Source of the DNA: Bermanella sp051277445
Lineage (GTDB): Bacteria > Pseudomonadota > Gammaproteobacteria > Pseudomonadales > Oceanobacteraceae
Reading direction: 5' to 3'
Assembly: GCA_051277445.1 (NCBI GenBank)
Contig: JBNMQC010000024.1
Location: forward strand, 1-25,378
Length of the DNA stretch: 25,378 nucleotides
Part shown: piece after piece, positions 15,785 through 23,494 of the stretch
How positions within the stretch are numbered: position 1 is the stretch's first letter
Layout: each line of letters starts with the position of its first letter
Program-made: the position numbers and the translations under genes
The notes under the pieces: model-generated
The model's input: the letters and a program-made list of their open reading frames with translations, nothing else
What the model was told of the DNA's origin: nothing
Databases searched by the model: none

Positions 15785-15905
15785 TTGGCTTACAAGCCAA
15801 GCGCTGGGCTGAAATTCAATAATAATTAGACATCTAAATGTGTTTTAAACGAGTATAACTCGCTAGGCGTATTCGCCTACTGAATGACTCGTCATTTTTC
15901 AGCCC
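15785..15905 (+). promoter_or_regulatory. Structured leader upstream of proV, riboswitch-like
   Basis: This 121-nt stretch holds an unusual density of inverted repeats. A 16-bp palindrome TTGGCTTACAAGCCAA lies at 15785-15800. A closing stem GGGCTGAAA (15806-15814) / TTTCAGCCC (15897-15905) encloses four smaller hairpins. These are TTAG/CTAA (15826-15837), CGAGT-ATA-ACTCG (15850-15862), TAGGCG-TATT-CGCCTA (15864-15879) and AATGA-CTCG-TCATT (15883-15896). ACGAGT (15849-15854) can also pair with ACTCGT (15887-15892), which would break two of the hairpins. The first palindrome might alternatively be a protein operator. No riboswitch class is recognised. It ends 38 nt before proV. Confidence 0.5.
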
Positions 15906-15943
15906 CACCTGAACTTAAGCAATAAAACGCCAAGGGCGATTCC

Positions 15944-17149
15944 ATGAAGACAAAATTATCTATACAGCATGTGTATAAGATTTTTGGTAAACACCCTAAA
16001 AAAGCCATGCGTATGGTGGAACAGGGCAAAACAAAAGACCAAATATTCAGCGCCATCGGGCAAACTGTGGGCGTAAAAGATGCTTCTTTCGATATTTACG
16101 AGGGGGAGATCTTTGTCATTATGGGACTCTCTGGCTCGGGCAAATCCACCATGGTGCGCATGCTCAACCGACTCATTGAGCCCACCCGTGGTCAGATATT
16201 TTTAGATGACACCGACATCGCCTCACTCGATGAAGAAGCCCTGCGCCAAGTGCGCCTGCACAAAATTTCCATGGTTTTCCAATCCTTTGCGCTCATGCCC
16301 CATATTAGTGTGCGCGACAATGTGGCCTTTGGCTTAGATTTAGCCGGTGAAGTGGACCCACAAGAGCGTTTAGAGCGAGCCGATGCTGCCCTCGATCGCG
16401 TGGGCTTATTGCCTAATGCGGATTCGTACCCAAGCGAGCTGTCCGGTGGTATGCAGCAGCGAGTTGGCCTTGCCCGCGCCCTGTGCATCAACCCCGATGT
16501 TCTGTTAATGGATGAAGCCTTCAGCGCGCTTGATCCACTGATTCGAACCGAAATGCAAGATGAGCTGCTGCGCCTGCAAGCGGAAGACAAGCGTACTATT
16601 GTGTTTATCTCTCACGATTTAGACGAAGCCGTGCGCATCGGTGATCGCATCGCCATCATGCAAGGGGGCGAGGTGGTGCAAGTGGGCACCCCAGACGACA
16701 TCATTAATAACCCGGCCAATGATTACGTGCGTTCATTCTTCCGCGGTGTGGACGTCAGCACAGTATTAAGTGCAAAAGATGTGGCCCGTCGTACTCAACA
16801 AACCCTCATTAAGAAAACCTCTGACACAGGCATCAGCACCAGCCTGCAGTTACTCAAAGATAACGACCGCGATTTTGGTTACGTGGTGGATGCCAGCAAT
16901 CAGTTTATTGGTGTGGTCTCCACTGACTCGCTCAAACAAGCGAAGCAACAAGGTCATGCCATGGAAGCCGCCATTCTTAAAAAACCCCAAACCATTCTGG
17001 CTGACACGCCACTGGGTGAATTAATTTCTGATGTGGCCCAAGCACCTTGCTCCCCCCCTGTGGTCAATGAGCAAGGCAAGTTTTTAGGGGTCATCAGTAA
17101 GACCGTGTTACTGGAAGCGCTGGATCGTCAAACAGGAGAAACTCTATGA
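15944..17149 (+). CDS. proV: Glycine betaine/proline betaine ABC transporter ATPase
   Basis: ProV powers uptake of glycine betaine and related osmoprotectants. The 401-residue protein resembles E. coli ProV throughout. It has an N-terminal extension with YKIFGKHP, Walker A GLSGSGKST (61-69), the Q-loop region VFQSFALMPH (111-120), signature LSGGMQQ (166-172), Walker B LLMDE (187-191) and the switch His224 in FISHDLDEA. A pair of C-terminal CBS domains (about 280-395) follows; in related transporters such as OpuA they sense ionic strength. AAGGG lies about 9 nt upstream of the ATG and is within a small CGCC-AAG-GGCG hairpin. The gene overlaps proW by four bases (ATGA). Confidence 0.97.
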   Translation: MKTKLSIQHVYKIFGKHPKKAMRMVEQGKTKDQIFSAIGQTVGVKDASFDIYEGEIFVIMGLSGSGKSTMVRMLNRLIEPTRGQIFLDDTDIASLDEEALRQVRLHKISMVFQSFALMPHISVRDNVAFGLDLAGEVDPQERLERADAALDRVGLLPNADSYPSELSGGMQQRVGLARALCINPDVLLMDEAFSALDPLIRTEMQDELLRLQAEDKRTIVFISHDLDEAVRIGDRIAIMQGGEVVQVGTPDDIINNPANDYVRSFFRGVDVSTVLSAKDVARRTQQTLIKKTSDTGISTSLQLLKDNDRDFGYVVDASNQFIGVVSTDSLKQAKQQGHAMEAAILKKPQTILADTPLGELISDVAQAPCSPPVVNEQGKFLGVISKTVLLEALDRQTGETL

Positions 17150-18084
17150 GCCAAGATAACCCATGGGGTACTCAAGATAATAATGACTCCGCCTACCTTG
17201 CGGATAAATCTAATGAGATCGCGCCCAGTTTTGATTGGAGTGAGCCGTTCAAAGTAGACGGCGGCATCATCCCGTTCAATGACATGGTCGATTCAACACT
17301 GGATGCTGTGGTGCCGTTTTTACGCCCGGTTTTTCAGGCCCTATCTCAGCCTATTGGCTGGATTCTAAATTCCATTGAAGCCTTTTTATTATGGGTACCA
17401 GCGCCCTTTATTATCGTGGCACTGGCATTACTGGCGTGGAAATTATCGACTCGCAATATCGCCATCGGTACCTTCTTAGGTTTACTTAGTATTGGGTTAA
17501 TTGGCGCATGGGATGACGCCATGATCACCCTTTCATTGGTGATTACCTCGCTGTTCTTTTGCGTGGCCATTGGTTTGCCCATGGGGATCTGGCTGTCACG
17601 CTCGGATAAAGCGGTTTCGGTTGTGCGACCCATTTTAGATGCCATGCAAACCACCCCCGCATTTGTGTATTTGATTCCCATCGTCATGCTATTTAGCCCA
17701 GGCAAAGTAGCAGGGGTTATTGTGACGATTATTTTTGCGGTGCCGCCAATGATTCGTTTAACCAATTTAGGCATTCGCCAAGTCCCTGCGGATTTAATCG
17801 AAGCCGCTAAAGCATTTGGCACCAATCCAAAACAGTTGCTGTTCAAGGTGCAATTGCCCCTTGCCCTGCCCACCATCATGGCGGGGGTGAATCAAACCTT
17901 AATGCTTGCGCTTTCAATGGTGGTCATCGCCTCCATGATCGCGGTACCGGGTCTGGGCCTTATGGTCTTACAAGGGATCGGGCGAAACGACATTGGCATC
18001 GCCGCCGTAGGTGGCTTAGGCATTGTGGTGTTAGCGATTATTTTAGATCGCATCACACAACATATTGGCCGCGGCAAAAAATAA
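17146..18084 (+). CDS. proW: Glycine betaine/proline betaine ABC transporter permease
   Basis: ProW is the inner-membrane permease of the ProVWX importer. The 312-residue protein has a long hydrophilic N-terminus (residues 1 to about 58), as in E. coli ProW. A helix near 76-98 is followed by a bundle of about six further transmembrane segments. The cytoplasmic coupling loop that docks on ProV is EAAKAFGTNPKQLLFKVQLP (219-238), with the EAA motif and its conserved glycine. The start overlaps the proV stop in ATGA, indicating translational coupling. The gap to proX is 34 nt. Confidence 0.96.
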   Translation: MSQDNPWGTQDNNDSAYLADKSNEIAPSFDWSEPFKVDGGIIPFNDMVDSTLDAVVPFLRPVFQALSQPIGWILNSIEAFLLWVPAPFIIVALALLAWKLSTRNIAIGTFLGLLSIGLIGAWDDAMITLSLVITSLFFCVAIGLPMGIWLSRSDKAVSVVRPILDAMQTTPAFVYLIPIVMLFSPGKVAGVIVTIIFAVPPMIRLTNLGIRQVPADLIEAAKAFGTNPKQLLFKVQLPLALPTIMAGVNQTLMLALSMVVIASMIAVPGLGLMVLQGIGRNDIGIAAVGGLGIVVLAIILDRITQHIGRGKK

Positions 18085-18118
18085 CACTAATCACATTCAA
18101 CCACACAGGAGTGAACCC

Positions 18119-19135
18119 ATGAGAATGCTTAAAGCATTGTTAACGTTACCCATTTTAACCACCGCGCTATTAGCAGGCTGCTCAGACAGTGCGGATACTT
18201 CAACGGCCAGCGCCGATAAACCTGGCACGGGTGTGAGCGTGAAAAGTTTTCACAGCCCAATTGCTGAAGAAAAGTTCCAAACTCTGATTATCAACCGCGC
18301 ATTAGAAGAACTGGGCTACGACACCCAGCCTATTTTAGAAGTGGAATATAACGCTGGTTACACCGCCATTGCACAAAATGATATTCAATGGGGTGCGGTT
18401 AGTTGGGACCCTTTGCATAATGATATGTTTAAAAATTCTGGTGGCGGCGACACCATCATTAAACTGGGCCAATACATCACTGGCGCAGCGCAGGGCTATT
18501 TAATGGATAAAGCCACCGCGGAAAAGTACAAGATCGACACCATTGATGATTTAAAAGATCCGAAACTGGCTAAATTATTTGATGCCACCGGTGACGGCAA
18601 AGCCGACCTAACGGGCTGCCAGCCAGGCTGGGGCTGTGAAGGCGTGATCAATCATCAGCTTGATGCTTTTGGTCTGCGCGATACCGTTAATCATGTGCAA
18701 GGCAGTTATGCCGCCATCATCTCTGACACCATTGCCCGCTATAAAGCTGGCCAGCCAATTGTGTATTACACTTGGACGCCTTACTGGGTATCCGGTGTAT
18801 TGGTGCCCAATGAAGATGTGGTTTGGCTACAAGTACCGCGCTCTGAGCATCCACTGGGTACCGACACCCAATTACCAAATGGTGATAACTATGGCTTTAA
18901 CGTCAACAGCGAACGTATTGTAGTCAATAAAGCCTTTGCCGATGCCAACCCAGCTGCGAAAAAGCTATTTGAAGTGGCCAAGCTCGATATCAACGCCATC
19001 TCTGCTCAAAACAAACTGATCTCAGAAGGTGAAAACACATCCGCGGACATTGAACGTCACACGACCAATTGGATTGCGAACAACCGCGAACTGTTTGATT
19101 CATGGTTAGCCGCTGCTAGACAAGCCGCCCTGTAA
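18119..19135 (+). CDS. proX: Glycine betaine-binding protein ProX, predicted lipoprotein
   Basis: ProX is the substrate-binding protein of the importer. I start at the ATG at 18119 (338 residues) because AGGAG lies 8 nt upstream and a signal sequence begins there; an in-frame ATG at 18065 overlaps proW. The mature part aligns with E. coli ProX. The three tryptophans forming the betaine box are present: Trp96 (AVSWDPLH), Trp171 (PGWGCEG) and Trp219 (YYTWTPYW). The disulfide pair is also present, as Cys167 and Cys173. The N-terminus ends in a lipobox-like LLAG-Cys21 followed by Ser. This predicts a lipid anchor rather than the soluble periplasmic protein of E. coli. A strong terminator follows. 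Confidence 0.96.
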   Translation: MRMLKALLTLPILTTALLAGCSDSADTSTASADKPGTGVSVKSFHSPIAEEKFQTLIINRALEELGYDTQPILEVEYNAGYTAIAQNDIQWGAVSWDPLHNDMFKNSGGGDTIIKLGQYITGAAQGYLMDKATAEKYKIDTIDDLKDPKLAKLFDATGDGKADLTGCQPGWGCEGVINHQLDAFGLRDTVNHVQGSYAAIISDTIARYKAGQPIVYYTWTPYWVSGVLVPNEDVVWLQVPRSEHPLGTDTQLPNGDNYGFNVNSERIVVNKAFADANPAAKKLFEVAKLDINAISAQNKLISEGENTSADIERHTTNWIANNRELFDSWLAAARQAAL

Positions 19136-19160
19136 TCAATGGCAACATACATTGAATTCA

Positions 19161-19184
19161 AGGAGCCGTAAGGCTCCTTTTTTT
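19161..19184 (+). terminator. Rho-independent terminator of proVWX
   Basis: A perfect 7-bp stem AGGAGCC (19161-19167) / GGCTCCT (19172-19178) has a GTAA loop and is followed by seven T residues ending at 19184. It lies 25 nt after the proX stop and is a textbook terminator. Confidence 0.95.
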
Positions 19185-19229
19185 ATGCATGACGCGGTAT
19201 GATTTCAAAAATAATCTGAGACTCATAAC

Positions 19230-19952
19230 ATGGATGTTATCTGGCTAAATCTGTTTAGCACATCATCAATACAGTATTGGCTGGATATTTTTGCCATCTG
19301 TGGCGCCTGCCTTTTCTTAGATGCATTCATCATGTCCTTGCTCAAGGGCAAACATCGGGCTGAACGCAGCCATTACCTGTTAAGCATCATATCGGTTGTG
19401 TGTTACGTGGCATTGTTTCCACTGGACAGTGAGATTTTTCGTCACTATTGGATGCAAATTCTACTGGGGCTGTATCTGTATGATTTATGCATCATTGCCC
19501 GTGACTGGCGGCAACTTAAACCCAGCTATCGTACTTTTTATTCGGTTCACCATGGGGTCAGCTTAGGCTTATTTGTCATCTGGCATTTAAGTTTTGTGCC
19601 CTTTACCGATGCCATGGCCATTGGCGCATTACTTTGGGTAAGCAGTGATGTGTGGCGCTGGGCCGAACAGTTTTGGCGCTTAAGCGGCAAACACAGTTCA
19701 AATACATTACGCGATGGTGTTTATTATTTAGAGCGAGGACATCGAGTGTTTTCGTACGGTTTGTATTTATGGATACTGGATTTTGAATTCAAATACACCT
19801 CAGAAATCGTGTTATTCGCAAGTGGCATTTTAATGGACATCATTGACACCTATTTTCAACGACAAGCCAGGCGCGTGCATAAGATCAAACAAGCCCTGTC
19901 GCAACCTTCAGAGAAGATCCATCACGAAAGCAAAAAACAAAAAGCCGCTTAG
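19230..19952 (+). CDS. Polytopic membrane protein of unknown function
   Basis: I do not recognise a definite family. The 240-residue protein has about six hydrophobic segments, near residues 15-37, 47-63, 73-91, 104-122, 127-146 and 173-205. It ends in a basic hydrophilic tail. The segment YSVHHGVSLGLFVIWHLSF (104-122), with paired histidines at the start of a helix, recalls TLC-domain (TRAM-LAG1-CLN8) membrane proteins, but this is a weak resemblance and should not be used as an annotation. No clear ribosome binding site precedes the ATG. The gene follows the proVWX terminator and ends 3 nt before the stop of a convergent M14 peptidase gene, so it is probably transcribed alone. Confidence 0.75.
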   Translation: MDVIWLNLFSTSSIQYWLDIFAICGACLFLDAFIMSLLKGKHRAERSHYLLSIISVVCYVALFPLDSEIFRHYWMQILLGLYLYDLCIIARDWRQLKPSYRTFYSVHHGVSLGLFVIWHLSFVPFTDAMAIGALLWVSSDVWRWAEQFWRLSGKHSSNTLRDGVYYLERGHRVFSYGLYLWILDFEFKYTSEIVLFASGILMDIIDTYFQRQARRVHKIKQALSQPSEKIHHESKKQKAA

Positions 19953-19955
19953 CGG
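19932..19955 (-). terminator. Possible terminator of the M14 gene inside the convergent gene
   Basis: On the minus strand CCGC-TAA-GCGG (19945-19955) is followed by CTTTTTGTTTTTTG. The stem is only four or five pairs but the T-tract is long. It begins right after the M14 stop codon and lies in the last codons of the opposing membrane-protein gene. Confidence 0.45.
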
Positions 19956-21119
19956 TTAATCTTGATACCACATAGACAGAGCCACTTGCTCCATGGCATA
20001 CCACTGATCCCCTTGCGGCTTCCATTGGTCATAATTACGTGTTGCGGCCAGTAAAAAATCCATCAAACCCAAATGCTGCCTTAATACCCGTGCATGACGA
20101 TGAGGCACCGTAGGGTGAAACAAACCACTAAAACTTAACAATTGTATGGGGCGTTTTTTTACCCAGTTCCACGACCCCATCTCTAAGGTTATGGGCAATA
20201 ACGTTCGCCCCTGTTCTTGGCATTGTCGATGAAAATAATCCCATACATCACCATGACTTAAATACGCGGTGGATTGCGGCTCAAATAAATAATTATGGTT
20301 AGGGTAATTGCGTTCCCATAAAATCTTCAAAGCCATATACACGGGCACATCACTAATGGGCTGGCGGCGAAACGCATAGGGAATCCACAACTGGTCTTTA
20401 AAACCAAAACCGCTATGAATATCCAAGGCAATCACCGGTTTATCTTTTGAGGTAATTCGTTCAATCACTTGCTCAAGCACGGCAAACTCCGCTTGAACAG
20501 CCCCGCCTTGCTTGCCACGATACCAAGGTAGTTTTGCGCTGACACGCTGGCCGCCTAATAAAAATGGCACAGGGTCTTCGGCTTCAATGGGTGCGTGACG
20601 ATTAATATCAATACCATTGGCATTGGCACGCGTGTTCAAATACATGCCAGCGGGGTTGACCATGGGTAAAATCACCAGCGCCACATCGGTTTCAAATTGG
20701 CTACGCCAAAGGCCATCCCAACGATAACGCTGTAATAACGATTGCAACCACGCTAATAAGGCTTGTGTGCCAATGCGCTCCACTCCGTGAATGGCCGCAC
20801 TAATAAAGAAAGTCGTCTGACTGGTTTGCGGGCTACCTATGGTCAGCATAGGGATAGGCAGTTGAATATTATTAACAGGGATTTCAGCTAACAGTTCGAC
20901 CTCAATCACGTCTTGGTTTTGGCTGATGATCTTATCTAGCTCAAGGTATTCAGGCACATAAGTTTTAAGCTGGCCTTTATGGCACTGCACAAATTCATGC
21001 AATAACTGCCCATCACTAAGTGTGGATTCTAGGTCGTTGGTTAGAGCAAATTGAGAGACAAACCCGAGTCTGTTGGTGTGGTCTTCAGCCGAGGGATTGG
21101 GCGTCACATTGACATCCAT
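19956..21119 (-). CDS. M14 family zinc carboxypeptidase-like protein
   Basis: This is a metallopeptidase or amidohydrolase of the M14 (carboxypeptidase A / succinylglutamate desuccinylase) superfamily; the substrate is unknown. From the ATG at 21119 it has 387 residues. The zinc ligands are His111 and Glu114 (AAIHGVER) and His235 (ALDIHSG). The substrate-binding Asn-Arg pair is at 173-174 (NANGIDINRH), and the general-base Glu313 lies in PITLEMGSW. No signal peptide is evident, so it is probably cytosolic. The start at 21119 has AGGA 8 nt upstream; earlier ATGs at 21137 and 21140 would add up to seven residues and have no visible ribosome binding site. It is convergent with the membrane-protein gene and divergent from the NYN gene. 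Confidence 0.85.
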   Translation of the reverse strand: MDVNVTPNPSAEDHTNRLGFVSQFALTNDLESTLSDGQLLHEFVQCHKGQLKTYVPEYLELDKIISQNQDVIEVELLAEIPVNNIQLPIPMLTIGSPQTSQTTFFISAAIHGVERIGTQALLAWLQSLLQRYRWDGLWRSQFETDVALVILPMVNPAGMYLNTRANANGIDINRHAPIEAEDPVPFLLGGQRVSAKLPWYRGKQGGAVQAEFAVLEQVIERITSKDKPVIALDIHSGFGFKDQLWIPYAFRRQPISDVPVYMALKILWERNYPNHNYLFEPQSTAYLSHGDVWDYFHRQCQEQGRTLLPITLEMGSWNWVKKRPIQLLSFSGLFHPTVPHRHARVLRQHLGLMDFLLAATRNYDQWKPQGDQWYAMEQVALSMWYQD

Positions 21120-21193
21120 TTGGTTGTTCCTACACATCATGGTTAGGCCAATTGCTCAGCTAACCTCATACAAAAAGTGTAGCCAATACTAAA

Positions 21194-21216
21194 GCAGGCC
21201 AGTGGACATGTCCTGC
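21194..21216. repeat. Palindrome in the M14-NYN divergent region
   Basis: The perfect 10-bp palindrome GGACATGTCC (21204-21213) is overlapped by a wider pair GCAGG (21194-21198) / CCTGC (21212-21216). It lies between divergent genes, a usual place for an operator. No regulator can be assigned. Confidence 0.4.
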
Positions 21217-21261
21217 CTGTCATAAAAATTTCACAAAGCAGGACTTAGCGCCTCAAACTGT

Positions 21262-21267
21262 TATCAT
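21262..21267 (+). promoter_or_regulatory. Candidate extended -10 promoter for the NYN gene
   Basis: TGT followed by TATCAT fits an extended -10 element (TGnTATAAT with one mismatch). The start would be near 21274, giving a leader of about 27 nt. The -35 region is poor, as is common with extended -10 promoters. Confidence 0.35.
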
Positions 21268-21300
21268 GCCTCTCATTATTCATTAATCATCGAATCCATC

Positions 21301-21774
21301 ATGACCAATATTGCTGTGTTTGTGGATGTGCAAAATATCTATTACACCACCCGCGACATGTATAAGCGCTCATTTAACTACAAAAAACTATGGGCCGATT
21401 TAAGCGAACAAGGCACCATCACGCACGCTTATGCCTATGCCATTGACCGCGGCATTGATAGCCAAATTAAATTTCAAGATGCACTGCGTAACATAGGTTT
21501 TGACGTCAAACTTAAACCTTTTATTCAACGCCGTGATGGCAGCGCAAAAGGGGACTGGGATGTGGGCATCACCATTGATGTCATGGAAGCGTCCCCAGAA
21601 GTAGATCAAGTGGTATTATTAAGTGGCGATGGGGATTTTGCCATCTTGCTCGAAAAAATCCGCAATAAATATAAAGTCAAAACCAAGGTCTATGGCGTGG
21701 AGTTTTTAACCGCCAATGGCTTAATTCAAAGTTGCGATGAGTTTGTGAATATAGAAAAAGACATGCTGCTTTAA
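21301..21774 (+). CDS. NYN domain protein, LabA/DUF88-like PIN-fold nuclease
   Basis: The 157-residue protein is a single NYN (PIN-like) domain. The family is thought to cut RNA using metal-bound acidic residues. Visible active-site candidates are Asp9 and Asn12 in VFVDVQNIYY, Asp85/Asp87 in KGDWDVGI, Asp93 in TIDVME, and Asp110/Asp112 in LLSGDGDF, a full family set. It resembles the LabA/DUF88 group; the target RNA is unknown. No Shine-Dalgarno sequence is evident before the ATG. It is divergent from the M14 gene and followed 85 nt later by the 538-residue protein on the same strand. Confidence 0.88.
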   Translation: MTNIAVFVDVQNIYYTTRDMYKRSFNYKKLWADLSEQGTITHAYAYAIDRGIDSQIKFQDALRNIGFDVKLKPFIQRRDGSAKGDWDVGITIDVMEASPEVDQVVLLSGDGDFAILLEKIRNKYKVKTKVYGVEFLTANGLIQSCDEFVNIEKDMLL

Positions 21775-21826
21775 TCCTTTAAATAACCAATCCGTCTAAA
21801 ACGCCCCTTAAGACATAATGCGCCAC

Positions 21827-21847
21827 GCCGATAACTAATCCATCGGC
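21827..21847 (+). repeat. Hairpin just upstream of the 538-residue gene
   Basis: The arms GCCGAT (21827-21832) and ATCGGC (21842-21847) have a 9-nt loop. The repeat ends 2 nt before AAAGGTG, the likely ribosome binding site of the next gene. It has no T-tract, so it is not a good terminator; it may affect translation. Confidence 0.4.
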
Positions 21848-21859
21848 AAAGGTGCTTTT

Positions 21860-23476
21860 ATGAAAATCACTTCCTCCAATTTGGTCATGAACCAAAATAC
21901 GCAAAAACAACAAACCGCTGCAAGAGCCATAGAGTCCAGCGTCACCGTTGGCAATGCCTCATCCAGTGGTTTAACGGCTTCTATAAAACAATCTCAACTT
22001 AATGAAGCATTAAGCTTAATTAGCAGTAACAGCATGAGTTTGATCAAAGATGCTGATGGCAACTTTCAGCTTGCACAAAGCACCTATGCCATTGAAGCCA
22101 TTACTCGACTCGCCCTTGAAGAAGAGATCACCGTACGCGCCGTTACCGCCACTGGGCAAAATAATCCGTCAAATACAAACGCGGTAGGTATCACCATTAA
22201 CCGTGTGTTTGCGTTTGAATCTAATACAGATATTCAAATGAACACCCTTGGCAGGGTCACCACAGAAGACGGCCGTGAAATTGATTTTTTATTAGAGCTT
22301 AATTATCAGCGTGACATGCAGGTTACTCAAACCAGCCAATTCAACGGTAACCGTAATTTAATTGACCCACTGGTGATTAATTTAACCGGTGGCCCCGCTG
22401 AATTAAGTGACCGCTATTTTGAGTTTGATTTAGACGGTGATGGTCATAACGAAAACCTACATCAAACCGCAGCCGGTACCGGTTTTTTAGTCTTTGATAA
22501 AAACGAAAACGGGATGATCGATGACGGCAGTGAAATGTTTGGCCCCCAAACCGGTTATGGCTTTGCAGAATTAAGTGCATACGATGAAGATGGCAACGGA
22601 TGGATCGATGAAAACGACAGTATTTTTGCGCAACTTGCTTTCATGGATTTCAACGAAAGTGGCGAGCAACAATTACAAGACCTAAGCACAGTTGGTTTAG
22701 GGGCTATTGCACTGAAATCCATGGCCATGGATTTTGACCTTTATGACAGCCAAGGGAATTTTCAAGCGCAAGTGGCGCGCAGCGGTGTGGCACTAATGGA
22801 AAGTGGCGCCGCGGTGAGCATTCAAGAAATCTATTACCCTGGGCAAGCATTTGGACAAGGACGGTTAGAGCGCACCACTCAAATCGATAATGAAAATAAC
22901 GGCACACTGGCACAAAATACTTCGCCATTAACTCAGTTTCAATTTAACAATGCCATCGTTAATGGCCGCGACGAAGAAACCCATGTGACACTTGAGTTGC
23001 CAACATATTCTAATAGAGTGGCATTTGACTCATACCAAGAAGTGGATTTTTCAACGGCACCAATTTCTACAAATGTAAACTCGAACCTAAATGCACACAC
23101 ATCACTGCAAGAAAAAGAGAACATAAACATCAGCCTTGTATCTTACCAAGCCATGCCTGAATCAATGAATGCTGATGAAAAACGTGCATCCATTCAAAAT
23201 TACTTTCAAAACAAAATTGCCACAGAGTTTGAGTTTTTAACACCAAGCAATACCACTAATACTAACAACCTAAAACAAAATACGCTTACTGATAACCCGA
23301 TTGCATCAAACAAACAAGGGCCATCTTTGTTTCAAAATGAAAGCCCTGAGGACAAAAAACTCGAGGATTTAAAATTACTGGTGGAAAATTTAAAGTTAAT
23401 TCGTGAGCGGCAAATAAAAATGCAAGAGAACCTAGGCATTTACAAGACGGTCAGCCAGCTTAACAACACACCTTAA
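21860..23476 (+). CDS. Protein with acidic Ca-binding-type loops, unknown role
   Basis: I recognise a domain type but no function. The 538-residue protein has no signal peptide and a Ser/Thr/Gln-rich N-terminus (1 to about 55). Residues 185-285 carry a series of acidic loops: DLDGDGHNEN (190-199), DKNENGMIDDGSEMFG (213-228), DEDGNGWIDENDSIF (242-256) and DFNESG (263-268). This arrangement, with SEMFGPQTGYGF, recalls the segment found before the repeats in many RTX-type secreted proteins and in stand-alone hypothetical proteins of Pseudomonas and Vibrio relatives. Calcium binding is inferred. The C-terminus (about 494-525) is a charged probable coiled coil. AAAGGTG precedes the ATG. The stop lies 18 nt from that of the convergent M4 peptidase gene. 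Confidence 0.8.
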   Translation: MKITSSNLVMNQNTQKQQTAARAIESSVTVGNASSSGLTASIKQSQLNEALSLISSNSMSLIKDADGNFQLAQSTYAIEAITRLALEEEITVRAVTATGQNNPSNTNAVGITINRVFAFESNTDIQMNTLGRVTTEDGREIDFLLELNYQRDMQVTQTSQFNGNRNLIDPLVINLTGGPAELSDRYFEFDLDGDGHNENLHQTAAGTGFLVFDKNENGMIDDGSEMFGPQTGYGFAELSAYDEDGNGWIDENDSIFAQLAFMDFNESGEQQLQDLSTVGLGAIALKSMAMDFDLYDSQGNFQAQVARSGVALMESGAAVSIQEIYYPGQAFGQGRLERTTQIDNENNGTLAQNTSPLTQFQFNNAIVNGRDEETHVTLELPTYSNRVAFDSYQEVDFSTAPISTNVNSNLNAHTSLQEKENINISLVSYQAMPESMNADEKRASIQNYFQNKIATEFEFLTPSNTTNTNNLKQNTLTDNPIASNKQGPSLFQNESPEDKKLEDLKLLVENLKLIRERQIKMQENLGIYKTVSQLNNTP

Positions 23477-23494
23477 ACCCTAATAATTGTAAAA

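Noticed and set aside
17346..17879. 177-codon minus-strand open frame opposite proW
   Set aside because: It is antisense to the conserved ProW membrane core. Long antisense frames are common opposite such codon usage and the peptide looks like a shadow.
23477..23494. Terminator between the convergent 538-residue and M4 genes
   Set aside because: The 18-nt gap has no hairpin I can support on either strand.
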